Of a stretch of 23,488 nucleotides of DNA, positions 1 to 14,000 are shown piece after piece. This DNA comes from Eggerthellaceae bacterium (GTDB lineage: Bacteria; Actinomycetota; Coriobacteriia; Coriobacteriales; Eggerthellaceae): contig DMNP01000193.1 of assembly GCA_003452695.1 (NCBI GenBank), forward strand, positions 1-23,488. Reading direction: 5' to 3'. Numbering within the stretch: the stretch's first letter is position 1; every line of letters begins with the position of its first letter. The notes under the pieces were generated by a model. The model searched no databases. It was not told the origin of the DNA and worked only from the letters and a program-made list of their open reading frames with translations. The position numbers were made by a program, and so were the translations under genes.

Positions 1-2063
1 GTTGTCGGCGTCGTCCCACACCTTCGTGGCCGTCACGCTGGTCTTCGCGGTCTCATGCTTGTTGGCAATGGTGAAGTTATCAACCTGTGCCACGGTGAGC
101 GTGCCGCCTGTAAGAGCCGATGCCGTAATCGTGTAGTCGGCGGGATTCGCATCCGGAGGCAGCGTGAACTCGTGCGTCCAGTTGTCGGCAGCCTTCACCG
201 TATAGGAACCCGTCTGCGTACCGTTGACCAGATTGAGCACCACCCCTTCGGGCGGCGTTACGCCGGAATCCCACGTGATGGTGCCGCGCAGGGTGGTCGC
301 ACCCTTCACGAAGCCGCCGGCCTTGTAGCCCGAAATCGCATCCTCGCGCAGGCTGTAGGTTACATCGGTGCCGCCCTTCTTGGCGGGCAGGCCGCGCCAT
401 TCGGCCTTCCAGCTGCTGCTGGCCGTTGCCGTCTGCTCAGCCTTGAAGTCGGCGACGGTCGTGTTGCCCTGGACCTGATCCAGGTGGAACGTGACGCTTG
501 CCGGGCGCACGTTGTCAACGTTATTGCCATCGTCCCAAACCTTCGCAACCACCACGTCGCGGACTGCCGGCGCATGCGTGTTGGTAACGGTGAAGCCTTC
601 CGTATCGCTGCCGGTTATGGCAACCGTGTAGCCCTCGGGCATCGTGGTCTCGGTAACGGTGTAGCCGATCTTCTGGAACTGCGGAGTGCCCTGCGCGTTG
701 TCGGTACGCTTGTATTGCGGAAGCATCGCCCACGTGGCCTTCCAGGCCTCGGCCTCGCCGTTCTCGTCTACCGTGCCGTCGAGCGTGATGGTGGTGGTCA
801 CCGGTTTACCGATGGCATCGACTACGGTTGCGCCGTCATTACGTGCGATCTGCAGCGTAACACCTGTCGCCGGCCGCACACCGTCCTGGTTGTTCGCATC
901 GTCCCACACCTTGGTAGCAACGACATCTTGGACCGCATCCCTAGAGTTGATGAACTGCGGCACGTTGTTGTGATGGCGCGGATACTGACTTGCCTGCTCT
1001 GGCGTCGGTTCCCACTTCTTCCATGTTTCGGTTTCGCTGCGTTGCGTATTCTTCACATCACCATACACGGTGCCGCGCTCGGGATCGAGATACCAGTCGT
1101 CATGCTGGACGCTCGGGGTTACGTTGACCACGCCGCCCGCATAGGTAACCGTAAGGTTGCGGGTATGGATGACGCCGTCGTAGAACACCTGATCGGCCTC
1201 GTTGTACCAGATGCCGTCCTCTACGTACAACGCCGTGTCGGGTATGACTTCGGCAAGTTCGTAGCTATAGGTGTTGCCATCCATGTCCTTGGTGAACGTT
1301 AAGGCATGGTCGCGGTCGGCCTCGAACAAGACACGGTTACCGTTGTTCGTTGCAAAGTACACGCGATTCGCGCCAGACCCTTGCAAGCCCGTCCTGGACT
1401 CGTTCGTGTAATAGTCGGTCGGCATAGGCGCCGTTGCAGCATTAGCGCCAATGGGCCGCATCGTAAACGTGAAGTACCCCTTCACATCGCCAGCCCCTAC
1501 CGTCGAATCGGAGACATCTACGTAAGACTTCTCCGCTTCCATGATGTAGTTGATCTGGTCGGGATTGTAGGAGTTGTTGAACACCAGATCGTACACACCA
1601 GTCGTTGGATCTGCCGTAACCGGATTGCCTTCGCGGTCTATAACCTGAGTCGAGATAGTCAGATCATCCGCCACGGTAACGGTTACGGTATACGCCTGGG
1701 TATCGTACGTCATGCCCTTGATACGATCAACGGCTGAAGCAGCGGGCGTAATCTCGCGTACACGATAGATGTAAGTGCCAGCTTTGCTGTAGACGATCTT
1801 GCCGAAGCTCGCAAACGGATCGTCCTTATCATCGATTTCGGCACGTTTGTACGTTTCGCCTTCGGTTACGGTGCCCTGGGGCATAGGCGTCGTGACGCCA
1901 GCCGTATTGGAAACCGGAAGCAGATCGAATACGAATGTCGAGTCGGTCGGCCACTTGCCTTGCTTGGCCGCCGCGTCGCCCAGAACCGTATGGCCCTCTT
2001 CGTCTACGGTATCTGCAGCTGCTGCCGTAATCCAATCATTTTCGCCAGTAATAGTCTTGTGCA
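1..2063 (-). repeat. F-F-C module 5 (F13, F14, CnaB-H, -I, start of -J), cut by window edge
   Basis: F13 (about 1545-2062) starts 'K-V-H-K-T-I-T-G', passes 'Y-I-Y-R-V-R-E-I-T-P' and ends 'L-V-F-N-N-S-Y'. F14 (about 925-1545) is divergent at its start ('M-E-A-E-K-S-Y-V-D') but keeps 'Y-E-L-A-E-V-I-P' and 'P-Q-F-I-N-S'. CnaB-H (about 565-925), -I (about 40-565) and the first residues of -J begin with near-identical 'K-V-W-D-D-A/G-N/D-N', repeated at about 895-920, 525-550 and 1-24. CnaB-I looks longer than usual because of extra sequence between its 'T-Y-S-L-R-E-D' and 'F-T-I-A-N-K-H' strands. Confidence 0.8.
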
Positions 2064-5000
2064 CCTTGAGCACGTCATCGAGCTCATGCGGGTTGTAGGT
2101 GTTCGTCACCGTGAAGCCGTCCGTTACATTGCCCGTAACGGCGCAGGTGTAGCCGCTCGGGACGGTGTCCTCGCCTATCGTGTAGGTAATCTCGGCGCGA
2201 TCGGCATCGTACTTGTCCAGGTTGGCGAACGTGGCCGTCCAGGCAGCGGTCTCGCCGGCGCCGCCCGTATCCGGCGTGCCGTCGACCGTGATGGACTGCG
2301 TCGTGGTGCCATTGGCCTTCAGGTCTATCTTAGCGCTGCTCGGCCAATCGGTCTGCGGGTTATCGCCATGGATCCACACCTTGGTGGCCTCAATGCTAAT
2401 CTTTTGCTGTGTGAGCGTATTGGTTATCGTGCCGCCGTTATCGCAGCGGGTTGGACTCGTGCCCGCAGCATTCGCGTAGGCAGGTGCGTCGTAGCGTGCC
2501 ACCCGCGTCTCGGTTACCCAGTAGGTAACGGCCTTGCCGTCGATGAAGGCCGGCAGGTCGGCATAGGTGAACACATTGCCAGCCCAGGTGGGCGTTGCGC
2601 CGTTTACAACCTCGTCGGTCGTGCTGCCGTAGCTGCGATGCAGCGTAAGCGTGAGGGCCTCGTTCGACGCCTCGGTTTCGCCGTCCTTCTTCGGGCGCGT
2701 GTCGTAGGCGTTGTTGTAGTCGACCCACACCTTGGTGCCGTTGAAGGTTATCTTGCTCGTGTTGGTGTTGGTCACCGTAACCTTGTCGCGATCGGTGGTA
2801 GTGCTCATGGCAGGCAGCGGCTTGCCCGTGCCCTCAGGCGCATCGGTCGTGAAGTCGGCACCTGTCGGCACAGCCTCGGTCGCGCGGTACTTGATCTCGG
2901 TGCCGTTTGCATCGTAGGCCGGCATATCGTCGAACTTCGCCGTAAGGGCATCGTCCTTGGCCGTCTTAGCGATGGTCGCCGTATCGACTGCCGTCCAGGT
3001 GGTGCCGTCGGTGGACTGCTCGAGCGTAATCTCGACATCGGCCACCGGATCGCCCACCCAGGCCTTCGTAACGGCCAGGTCGCGCAGCTCACGGTTCGTG
3101 AACGGCGCTTGCTTAACCGGCGTCTCGGGCGTCGAGGAGTTGCCGTCGGCGTCCTCGGTTATCAGGTACTCTTCCGTGCAAAGCGAGTTCGTGTAGTACT
3201 TCACGTCCACCTTGAACGAGCCGTCGGGCGTTTCTTTCTCGGTTACCGTTACCTGGGCGAACAGATGGCGCGTGTCATAAAGGACGTTGTTCGCCGTATC
3301 CAGGCCGTCTGCACCCACGCCGCTCGGCAGCTTCTCGTACACCTCGTAGAGGAACGTGCCGGTCTTGTCGAACGTGATGTCGGCAAACTCCGCCGTGGCC
3401 ACATTGGAGTCGCTCTCTCCAAGCGTGATCTCCGCATGGTTGCCCGTCATACCCTCAGGTGCGGGGGCGCCGGCCAGCGGCTCGAGGTTGAACGTGAAGG
3501 TGTTGGCCGTAATCGCGCGCTCCTTCATCGTCTTCTTGATGGCGATCTTGTCCACACCGTCGGCCGTGTAACGGTTGATGAACACGGGCGTGAACTGCGT
3601 GCCCGTGGAGGCATCGCCCACCGTGGTCTCGTCGTAGCCCACCGACACGTTTATTTCGCCCGTGAGCGTATCGGTCACGCGAACGTGCACCCTATGCGAT
3701 GAGGTGTCGTAGGTAACGCCGTTGTGCTCCCACTTGGCATCCTTAATCTGCTCGGCCGTTGCGCCTTCGCTCGCCGCGTTGGCATAGGTCACCTCTTTGT
3801 CGACCGAATTGATCTTGATCGTAGCCTTAGCCTCATTCGGAATGACCTCGGTCAGCGTGTAGAAGAAGTCGCCCTGCATGAAGCCGGTCGTCGGGTTGTA
3901 CTGCAGGTCGGTCTGCTTGTACTCGATGTCGGCGAACGTGGCCAAACGCTCGTTTTCGGCAACGACGTAGGTTGTCTCATCCTGGTTTTCGCGCGTCTTC
4001 ACGGCAGGCTGTGCCGCCGTCGTGGAAGTGCCCGGTGCGCCGCCCGGAAGCGGGATGGCCTTCCTCGTGTCGATTTCCTTGAAGTCACCGACCTGCTTGC
4101 CTGCCGGTACGTCGTCATCGGTGTAATACGTCGCGCCGCCGCGGGCCGTCAGCGTGAAGTTGTAGCTGTCCTGGCCGTTCCACTCGCGGCCGAGCAGCTG
4201 CTTCACCACGTTCACCTGCGCCTTGGCAGTCGCCGCGTACTTGTTGGTCACCGTCATGGGCGTAGCGATAAAGTTGCCGTCATCGATCGTGTATTCGCCT
4301 GCCCCCGAACCAGCATGCGGGTTGAACGTCTGCTTGCCGTAGGTGGGCGTGACGCCCGCAGGCAGGTCGTTCTCCACGATGCGGTAGACAACGGGGCTGC
4401 CGCTCTCGTGATAGCTGCCCAGGTTGACTATCTCCTTGGTCACGCTGGGCGAACTCGCCGAGAACTCGCTGCGCGCGAAGGTTACGTCGTCGACTTTGGA
4501 CCAGGCGGTCTCGGGCACATCGTAGGTTGCGGTGCCGACCGTGAACGCAGTCGTAGTCGTGCCCTCGGGCGCGATGCCGCCATCCTCACGTTTCATCTCA
4601 TTCGTTAGTATGGCCTTCTGCAAGTCCACTGTGACGTCGGCTACAGGATCGCCCTGCCAGGTCTTGGTCACCCGTGCGCTGATGGCGCCCACGTTGGTGA
4701 ATGCGGCAGCCTTCAGCTCGTCAGTCATGTGGGTGTCGGCGCCGGTTTTGCCCATGGGTAGGCGCAACAGCTCGGTGTAGTAGTACGGCGTGGCCGTAAG
4801 CGTACCGGAGCTCGCATCCGTCTCCTCGACGTAGACCATCACGTACACGGACGATTCCGTGTAGGTAAGGTTGTTCTTCACCCACGGGCCCACAGCGCTG
4901 GTGGTTTCGCGCGTGCCATAGGTCTTGCCATCGGCGTTCGTGGCGTCGTCGGGGATGACCTCGGTTATGACGTAGTAGAACGTGCCGAAACGTTTGCCAT

Positions 5001-8000
5001 TCGCATCTGTGGCGAAGAGCTGGTCTTCTGTGTAGGTGATTGCACCGAACTTGGCTTGGCGTATGTTTGTGGCAGGCGAAGTTACTCCATCGCCGCTGTT
5101 GCCGAACGTCAGCGATGCGACTTTGTTAGCGTCCGCGTTGGCCGGCATCGGTGCCTCGCTGATGGAGCGCAGCTGGAACTTGAAGCTGTCGTCTTCGCGC
5201 CACGTGCGGATGGCGCCGTCGATGATCTTGTCTACTGGCAGTTGCAGCTCTGCCGTGGAATGGTAGTAGTTCGTGTAGACCGGCGTGAAGTTGGTGCCGG
5301 CGGTTTCGCTATCGGTGCTGTCGCCGCTGTAGATGACGTTGACCAGCAACTGGCCCGTGCGGTTTTCCTCGACGTGCACCTGCACGATGTATTCGGTCAT
5401 GTCGTAAGTGATGCCATCGTTCCACTTAACGGAGACGAGAGTCTGCCCCTCATCGAGCGTTGGCAGTTTCTTGTCTGTTATCGCGACGGTTTTGGTTTTG
5501 GTCGTGGCGCTATCGCCTTCACCCTCGACGTAACTATAGGTATAGGCCACCGGATAGCTCGCGTTTTCACCTTCGGCGACGATGGCGGGCAGCTCCTCGG
5601 TCATCGCGTAGTAGAAGTCGCCGTGCAAGTGCCCTGAAGCTCCGTTGTATACCAGATCGTCGGCATTGTACGTGATCTCGCCGAAGCGCGCCAGGCGCTC
5701 GCCGTCGGCCACGCGGGCCGTCGTGGATGTAGCTTTAGCTTCATCCTTGTCAACCGAAACGTCTTTACCGTCCACCTTAACCGTAACGCCTCCTGCGGGC
5801 ATGGGGATCTTCGTGTCTACGACGGTCTCGCCATCCTTCGTGGTGGTGGCCAGCGCGACACCGGTCTTGTTGTCAGTGTCTTCGACGAGATCGCCCTCGG
5901 CATCGTACTTCGCCTTGCCGAGCGGGTCCAGTTTGAACGTGAACGCGTCCTTGGCCTCCCAGTCGCGGTTCATCAGCTGCTTCACGGCAGCGACGTAGGC
6001 CTTGTTCGTGGCCTTCGTCGTGTTTTCGACCACCAGGGTGCCGGAATCGATGAACACCTGGTCGTCGGCCTTCTCCGTGCCATCGGGCTGGATGCTCTTG
6101 TAGCTGCGCGTGTAGGCGCTCGAGGTGTCGCGCTCGATCAGCCGGTATACGATGCGATAGATCGTGTCGTCACCCGCCTCGTACTGGCGCAGATCCTTGT
6201 TGAAGCCCGCGATGCCGGTAGCGGTAAAGGTGGAGGCAACCTTGCCCTCGTAGGGATCGGTTGCGCCCGTCTCCGTCGGATGCGCGTTGTTCTTCGGTTG
6301 GCCGTTTTCGTCCACGAACTCGCCACGCTTAATGGTATGCGTGTACGGCGTGTCGAGCCATTTGATCGGGTATGTCCTGCCCGCGGCGTTCGTCCATCCG
6401 CCCGCTTCGATAAGCTCGTCGACAATATCATCCGTCAGGTTGCTCGAGGTGCGCCCGTATGCATCGACCGGGATGAGCGCACGCTGCAGCTCGACTTCCA
6501 CGTCCTCGACCGGCATGCCGATCCACACCTTTTGCACGTCGATGTCGAGCGTCGTGGAGTTGCTGAACTGCGCAGCGGGAACCGTGGTTTGGGAGGTGTC
6601 GTCATAGATGCCGTACTTGTTTACAGGCACCGTGGGCACTTCGCCGGTCAGCGGGTCCTTTATCTCCTTCGTGCAGGCAACGTCGGAGAAGAACGCGCCC
6701 TCGGTGATAAGCTCGCCGTCGCCGCCGTCGCTTATCAGGATACGCAGGTACACAGGCGTCGTGTTGTAGTGCAGATCGCCGGCCGTGTAGCCCTCGCCCG
6801 TCTTCGGGCTTGTCCTCTCGAGCTCCGTCAGTTCGTAGACGAAACGCGTCTGGCCTACGGTGCGCAGCTCGAACAGCCAGAAGTTGCCTTGCCCTGCAAG
6901 CGCGGCATAGCGTCGCTTATCGTCGCCGATCTGATGCGACTTGGCCTGCGCATCGGACATCGCAGTTTCCGGAACATATTCGTCAGTCATGGTCGCATTG
7001 GTAGGCGTGAGCACCGGCGTGAGCCAAGCGCCGCCGACAAGCTTCTGATCGGAGGGGTTCATAGCCGCATTGGCGATAGGCGTCAGCTTGAACTGGAACT
7101 TATCGCTCTCCTTGAACTCGCGGCCCACGATGCGCTTTATCGTGTAGAACATGTAGCTGCCGTTTGCACCATACGTGTTGACGAACGTGGAGGGCACGAG
7201 CACTTCCTCGGCAACCTTGCCGTCGACCGTACCGTATTTCACCGTGGTGTCCACCTTGCCCGTGGAGGCGTTAAACACCGCACGTACGTGCACGATCTGC
7301 GGGGTGGACGTGTAGGTGATGCCCTTCTTGCCCGTGGTTTTCAAGTCCACCCAGTAGGTATAGGTGGTGTTCGGGCCGGACTCCGGCGTGCCGTAGGTTA
7401 CGTAGCTGTTGCCGCTCTTCACTTTCTTGTACAGCGTGGTGCCGACATACCACTGATCCTCGGCAGGCACGGTTTCGGTCGGATCGCCCTGCGCGTCGAC
7501 AGGCACCGCCGTAAGCGCGATGGCGTCTGCCGGGATGTCCTCGTACACCTTGTAGAAGAACTCGCCGGTGTAGTTGGCGTCGGCATTCAGGTCTCCTGCC
7601 GTGTAGGTGATGTCCGTGAAGTCAGCGCGGCGCGTGGCACCCGTGCCGGATGTGGTCGTCGTGGCCGTGGCCTTATCGGTTGCGCCACCCGGCAGCTTGG
7701 AGTGCGTGGTTACGTTGGCGCCGTTTTCCTTGTTGTAGATGGGCTTGTCGTCATCGTCGAGCTTGAGCGTGCCCACCTTGGCCTTATCCTCGGCGGAAAG
7801 CTCAACCTTGGCAAGATCCTCATCTGAGATCCTCGGATTTTCTTGCTTCTCCTTCGCCTTGGCCGCCTCGAGCAGCTCGGTGTAGGTGTAGAGCGCGCCC
7901 TCGCCGTAGGGCTCCATGATGAAGGTGTACGTCTCGTCGAACGAGTCGGGATTGTCGTCGCTCTTCGTCTTCCAATCGCGGCCCGAGAGCTCCTTGCGCA

Positions 8001-11000
8001 CGCGCACCTGCGCCGTGCCGGAGGCTTTCTCGCTGTTGTTGATAACCGCGAAAGTGTTCTCAAACGTATCGGCATCTTCCGCTTCGGTGTACTTGGGCGT
8101 CTTGTCAGCGTTGCCGTACGTTTTGGCCGCGTTGTATTCCGTGTCGTAGTACGTGTCGAAGATGCCGTCTTCGGCTTCGACCTCGACCACGCGGTAGTAC
8201 ACCCAGGAGTCGTTCAGGTCGTAGTCGTCGGGTGTTCCACCCTCGCCCTCGATGTTGGCGAAGCCGGGCACGTTCTCGAACGTGACGGTAAGCGCCTTGC
8301 CCGTCGCCTCGCGGGCGATGGTGTGCGACGCATCCACGCCGGCAAGCCATTCGACGCCGTCGGAGGCATCGTGCCACTTGGTCGCGTCTTTCGGATCCTC
8401 GGTGTTGTACTCGAGCTTAAGGCGCACGTCGGACAGCGCGGGGCCGATCCAGGTCTTCGTCACCTTTATATTGCGCTGCAGCTGGTTCACGAACGTAACG
8501 CTCGCAGCAGGCGTGGTCGATGCCTCGCCCGTCTCGTGATCGGGCACGAAGCGCGGATTCTTGCCGTAGCGGTCCTCGAATATGGCCGTTTGCATATCCA
8601 ACGTGCCGTCGCCCTTGTCGATGACGGTTACCTGCACGTACTCGGCATCGGCATCGCGGCCCAAGTCATTATTACTCGTATGGACAGCAACCTCTTCGAC
8701 CGCGTACATGAACTTGCCATACTTCATGCCGGCGGGAACGGCCACGGGCTGGGCGCCCTCTTCGGCCGTGTAGTACATGCCGCTATTCTCAGTCGTCACC
8801 AGATGCAGGTCGTCGAGCTCAAACTTCAGCGCAGGGAACGCCATGTTAAGCGCAGCGCGCGTGTCCTTATCCGTTTCACCCACTGTAAGTCGCTTCACAT
8901 GCGCACCCTCGGTCGTGTGATACGACAGGCCCGCATCGAGTACAGCGTCGGCAGAGTTGTACTCGGTGCCTTCGGGGGTTACGTACTTTTCGGACGTCGG
9001 CGTTGACTTGTCCGCAAACTCGTTAGGTTTCGCATCGTTGAACGGTGCGCCGCCGATGGCGTTCATCATGAAGTCGAACTTGTCGCCCTCTTGCCAATCG
9101 CGGCCCATGATGCGCTTCTCCAGCGTCGGCGCCGCCTCGCCCGTCGCCACGTAGTGGTTGGCGAACACGGGCGTGAAGCGCGTGCCGGAGTTGGGGTTGG
9201 CCACGTCTGTCTCGTCGTAGATGACGCCGATCTGCAAGTCCTCGGTGCGGTTCTCGCGCACGCGCACGTGCACGTTGTGGATGGTGCCGTCGTAGATGAT
9301 GCCGTTGTAGCCGGTCTCGCCCTTGGGAATCATCCAGTAAACGGAGCCGCGTGTGTCAAGGCCCGGGAATCTACCTTCCGAGAAGGCGTCCTTGGCGATG
9401 CCATATTTAACCTGGCCGCCACTTCCGTCCGTGGATTTGGAGTATACTTCGGTGGTGTTGTCCTTCGTGTACTTAATCGGATCGCCATTCTCATCGACCG
9501 ACATCGCATCATCAGGAATGTTCTCGTACATGCGGTAATAGAAGTCGCCCTGCATGTGCTTGTCGTTCTCGTCATAGGCTAAATCGGCAACTTCAAAGTT
9601 GATGTTGCCGAATGTGGCAAGGTATTCACCTTCGCCGACAGGATTGGAGCCCGAGACAGCCTCAGCGGTGGTGGTCTTTCCCTTCTCGCCCGGGGTCGGG
9701 AAGTTCTTGTCGGGACCAGACGCAGTTCGTACGTAATCGACCTCGTTGAGGGGATTGCCTTCAGCGTCCTTCATCACCTTGATGTCGCCGACGACCTTGC
9801 CTTCGGGGATCCCCCCTTGTACGCCTGCATCGGTCGAGGTGTAATACTGCGCCTTTCCAATGGGCTCGAGCGAGAAGGTGAACTTCTCGTCCTCGTTCCA
9901 TTCGCGGCCAATCAACTGCTTCACGGCAGCAGGTGCTGAACTGCCCCTGGCGCCGGGGTCGTTCACGATGACCAGGGTGCCCTTGTCGTAGAACACACCA
10001 TTAGCCGTGGAGGCCGTCGTGCCGGCATTGGCACCGGGAACCTCAAGATTGTAGGTGGTGCCGTACGCAAGCGAGTAGTTGTCCTCGTAGACACGATATA
10101 CATAGATATCCCCTGCCGCATTCGAGGCCGGTTGATCCTTGTAAACGCGCTCCAGGCTTCGCGTAGTCTTCTCATCGACCGTTTGCGATTCTGTATTCAA
10201 GAAGTTCGAGCGCTTGAACGTATCAGCATCGCGCGTGCCGCTTACTACCGCCCAGTATTTTTCGGCGTTGGGGATGATGTACTGTGCGGTCTTGGTTGAG
10301 TCGTCCAGATCGGGCAATGTTACAACGTAGTCCGTTGCGCTGGGTTTCTGCTCGTCTGTCACCTTTACCAACGAGTCTGTCTGCGTCGCGTCGGTCTTAT
10401 CCACCACATGGTAGTTCGTGGTCTCAATCTCCTGGCCAGCCTCATCCGTCGGCTTGGTGACCACCTTGCGGATGGTGGCGCGCTCGAGCATGACGGTGAT
10501 GTCTTCCATCACGTCCTCGTCGGCAAGCCACGTCTTGCGCACGGTGATGTCGTGGGTTTCGGGCAGGGTGTTCGTGAAGGTGACCTTGGTTGCATCAACG
10601 GTCTCCGTTGCGCCTTCTGCAGCGCCCTCGCTCGTGTCGGGGACGGTTTCGGTCAGCTTGTCTTTGCAATCCGCGTCTTTGTAGTACGTGACGGTTGACA
10701 CCAGCGTGCCATCGCCCTTGTCGGTCAGCACGACCTTGGCGTAGTACTTGGTTTCGTCGTACGTCATGCCTTCGGCACGCAGGATCGTCGACGGCACGAA
10801 CTCGCTCAGCTCGTAGGTGTACGTCCAGCTTTCGGGTTGCGCACCGACAGCATTGGTATGCTCGCAGAGCCCCTCATCGGCATCGAGCCGCACCTGCGCC
10901 AGATTGTAGATGAGCGTGTTGAATTTGACGGCCGCCGTTGCGATGTTGCTCGTTGCGTTCTTGTCGGCCTTGTTGTTCTGAGCAGCATCGATGGTCGTCC

Positions 11001-14000
11001 ATGTTATGGTGGGCTCGCCACCAATGGTCGTTGCAGGGGTCGTCTTCTTCTGCTTCAGCAAGAAAGTGAAGTCCTTGCCCGCGAGGCTGCCGTTCTTCAG
11101 GACCTTGTTTACGTTCAGGTCCAGGTCGCCTGCAGCGTCGTATTCGTTAGTGAACGTACCGGCTTCCACGATGCTGTGCGCTACGGGATTAGGATAAGCA
11201 CCTGGCTCGTCCACCGTGAAGCCCCAACCGGGATAGCGGCTCGACAGCTCTTCGCTGTCGCGCACGCCGTTCACGGCCACGACGGTGATATTGCCCTCAT
11301 TGTCCTCGGCCACGGTTATGGCCACGAGCACCTTGCTGCTATCCGGCGTAACGCCTTTTGCTTCCTCGGCAGGCTTAGTCTCGGTAATCTCGTAGATGAA
11401 GGTGCGCTCGTAGGTTCCATCAGGCATACGCGTGCCAAGATAGCTTCCATCTGCATCTACGAAGTCTTCGTGCGTGACGGTTATCGTGTCGAAGGACACC
11501 GTGTCCTTGGTGCCTGTTGTCGCGTCGGTGAAGGCATCCTTGCTTCCAATGGTCACCGTCTTGGTAATGGAGACGGTATCCATTGCAGGCTTGTAGTACA
11601 AAGGCTTGCCGGAAGCATCCGTCTTCTGAACGTCGCCGTTCATAACCGGCTTGTAGTCCTCAGCGCTTTCGCCCTCTTCGAGCGGCGCTTCGTTATACTT
11701 GGTCGCCAGGTACATCAGATTGTTGCTGGCATCCTTCTTCTGAACCTGTGGCGCCTTATCGGAACTGACAACCTGCTTGGTACTGTCGCCGTTGTACTTG
11801 CCCTCGTAGGCTTCGTTGTCAGTAACCGTCTTGTAGTACAACGGCTGGCCGGTTGCATTTAGCTTCTGCACCGGACGCTCGGAGTCGCCGCCGTCGGCAA
11901 GCGTCGCTTCGTCATCGTCCACGACGTAGAGCAGCTTCGTAGGCACGTAATAGTAATAGTAAGTGACGCCGCCTTCTTCCATGGTTTTCTGGCTGCCGCC
12001 TTCCATGACCTCCTCGTAGCCTGCAGCCTCGGCAGCAGCCCGGCCGTTTTCGCTGAAGCGACTTTCCTCGCCCGGAAGCTGGTATTTATCCTTGCCGTAT
12101 TCGTCTTTGGCAACCGGATATTTGTCAGCAGGTTCACCTGCCTTCAGCGGACGCTCGTTCGTCTTGTAATAGAACGGCTGCGCAGGGCTGGCGTCGTTGG
12201 TCGCCTGCACCGGATAAGCGGTATCGCCGCCATCGGCTTCGGTAGCTTCCTGCACATAATCGATGTAGGTGATAACGTACTTCGGAACCTGCGTGCCGGC
12301 CTTTTCGACGGTATCATCGGTCATGACGGGGTCGTAAGTTACAGTGCCTTCCTGTTCGAAGTCGTATAGCGCGCGTTCGACCTGGTTGGCTGGCACCTTC
12401 TCGTATACGGTGGTCTGCTCTGTGTTCTCCTCTGAGCCTTCGGGCATGGGAGCACCCTCGGTCACGGTCTTCAGCGTGAAGGTAAACTCGTCGCCTTCTT
12501 TGAACGCGCGACCTTCCAGCAGCTTGGTCAACTTGATGTCTACATTGCCTTTGGCCTTGTACTCGTTCTTAAACGTGGTCAACGACGCATTTGCGTTAAC
12601 CTCGTTGTTGTCGACCTTTACCTCGCTTATCTCGATGGTGCCGTCACCCTTGTCCTTAATGGTCACGGCAACCGCACGAGTGGTTTCGTCATACGTATAA
12701 GCCGCCGAAGCATCATTGGGCTTGACTTCCTGCAGCGTGTAATTAAAGGTACGCGTGTCCAGGTAATACGTGCCTTTGGCGCTCCCGGGGAGCTCGGTGA
12801 AGTCCTTCTTGACCGAAGCGGGCGTGTAGACAATCGCGCTATAGTCGGGTTCTGCTCCCGCTTCAGTTTCCCGATCGACAGCCGCCTTGGCAGCTGACTC
12901 GCTCGTGTAATCTTGGTTGCCATAGGCCCACTTCTCGGCCACGGGAGTATAGGTGTAATAGCCGACCTTGCCGCTGTCGACTGCAGCAGCAAGATAATAC
13001 TTCGAGCCGTCGGTCCACAGCGTGTCTTTCGAGTCTCCATGCGCTGCTGCGCGGACGGCATCGCTCGCCTCGGCATAAGTGGTGGCCAGAGGAATCGAGA
13101 CGCCGTCAACGGTCAACGAGCTTGCCAGATGCGCATCATCGGGGATTGGGCCAGATACGTAAGTCTTTCCATCGGCCTCCCACTCCCAGTTTACAGCCTT
13201 GAGCTTCGCGGCATCCGCTTCGGTATAGGTGGTTTCTTTCTTCAAATCTTCGTTCGTGAAGATGATGTTTTCGAAAGTTACGGGACCGGTCTTGCCTCCC
13301 CCGTTAACATCTTGCAGAGTGGCGGTCATAAAGCCGGCTTCGTCATCTTCAGCTGTCGCAAGCGGAGAGACGACGTTGTCGTCGTCTTGCGCATTGCCCG
13401 CCGTCAGCATAAAGCTGAACTGATCGCGTTCGAGCGGACGGTTAGCCAAATCCTTTACTGCCGTCGGCGTCCACGTGCCCTCAGATGCATACTCGTTGGT
13501 AAAGTACACAGGCTGGGCCTTCACCATGGGGCCGAACTCGCGCTGGGCGCCATTGTTGTCCACCCAAGCCCACGCGCCCTCGCCAACTTCCTTGTAGGTG
13601 AGCGTTGCATCGGTGCCTGACGCGCCGGTAACGAATTCGCCGTTCTCGTCGGCTGCACTAATATATATGGCTCCTGTAACTTCGCCCTTGCTGTTGGTGG
13701 CGTTCGGGTCTGCCAGAACGTACAGCTTCACCTGCGGCCTGCGGCTGTCGTTGGTGACCACCGCACCGTCGCCAGAGGCACTGTCGCGCGGATTCTCTTC
13801 TATGGTGTAAGTGAAGGTCTTCTCGTACACGGTGCCCGTAGCGTCATTCGTGGGCACCTTCTCTTTCTTGTACGTCACCGGGTTGTGGACGACGTCAGCT
13901 GCGTTCGCACCGTCAGCCTCGGCAGCAGCGGTGGCCTCGGCCTGGGTGGCGTATTCCACGTCGCCGTACGACCAGCTCTCAGCCTTGTCTACCTCGTAGG

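Noticed and set aside
55..9006. Long + strand frames at 55-1302, 1960-3702, 3724-4608, 6280-7827 and 7843-9006
   Set aside because: All are in the same codon-aligned antisense register of the adhesin gene and have the same shadow composition.
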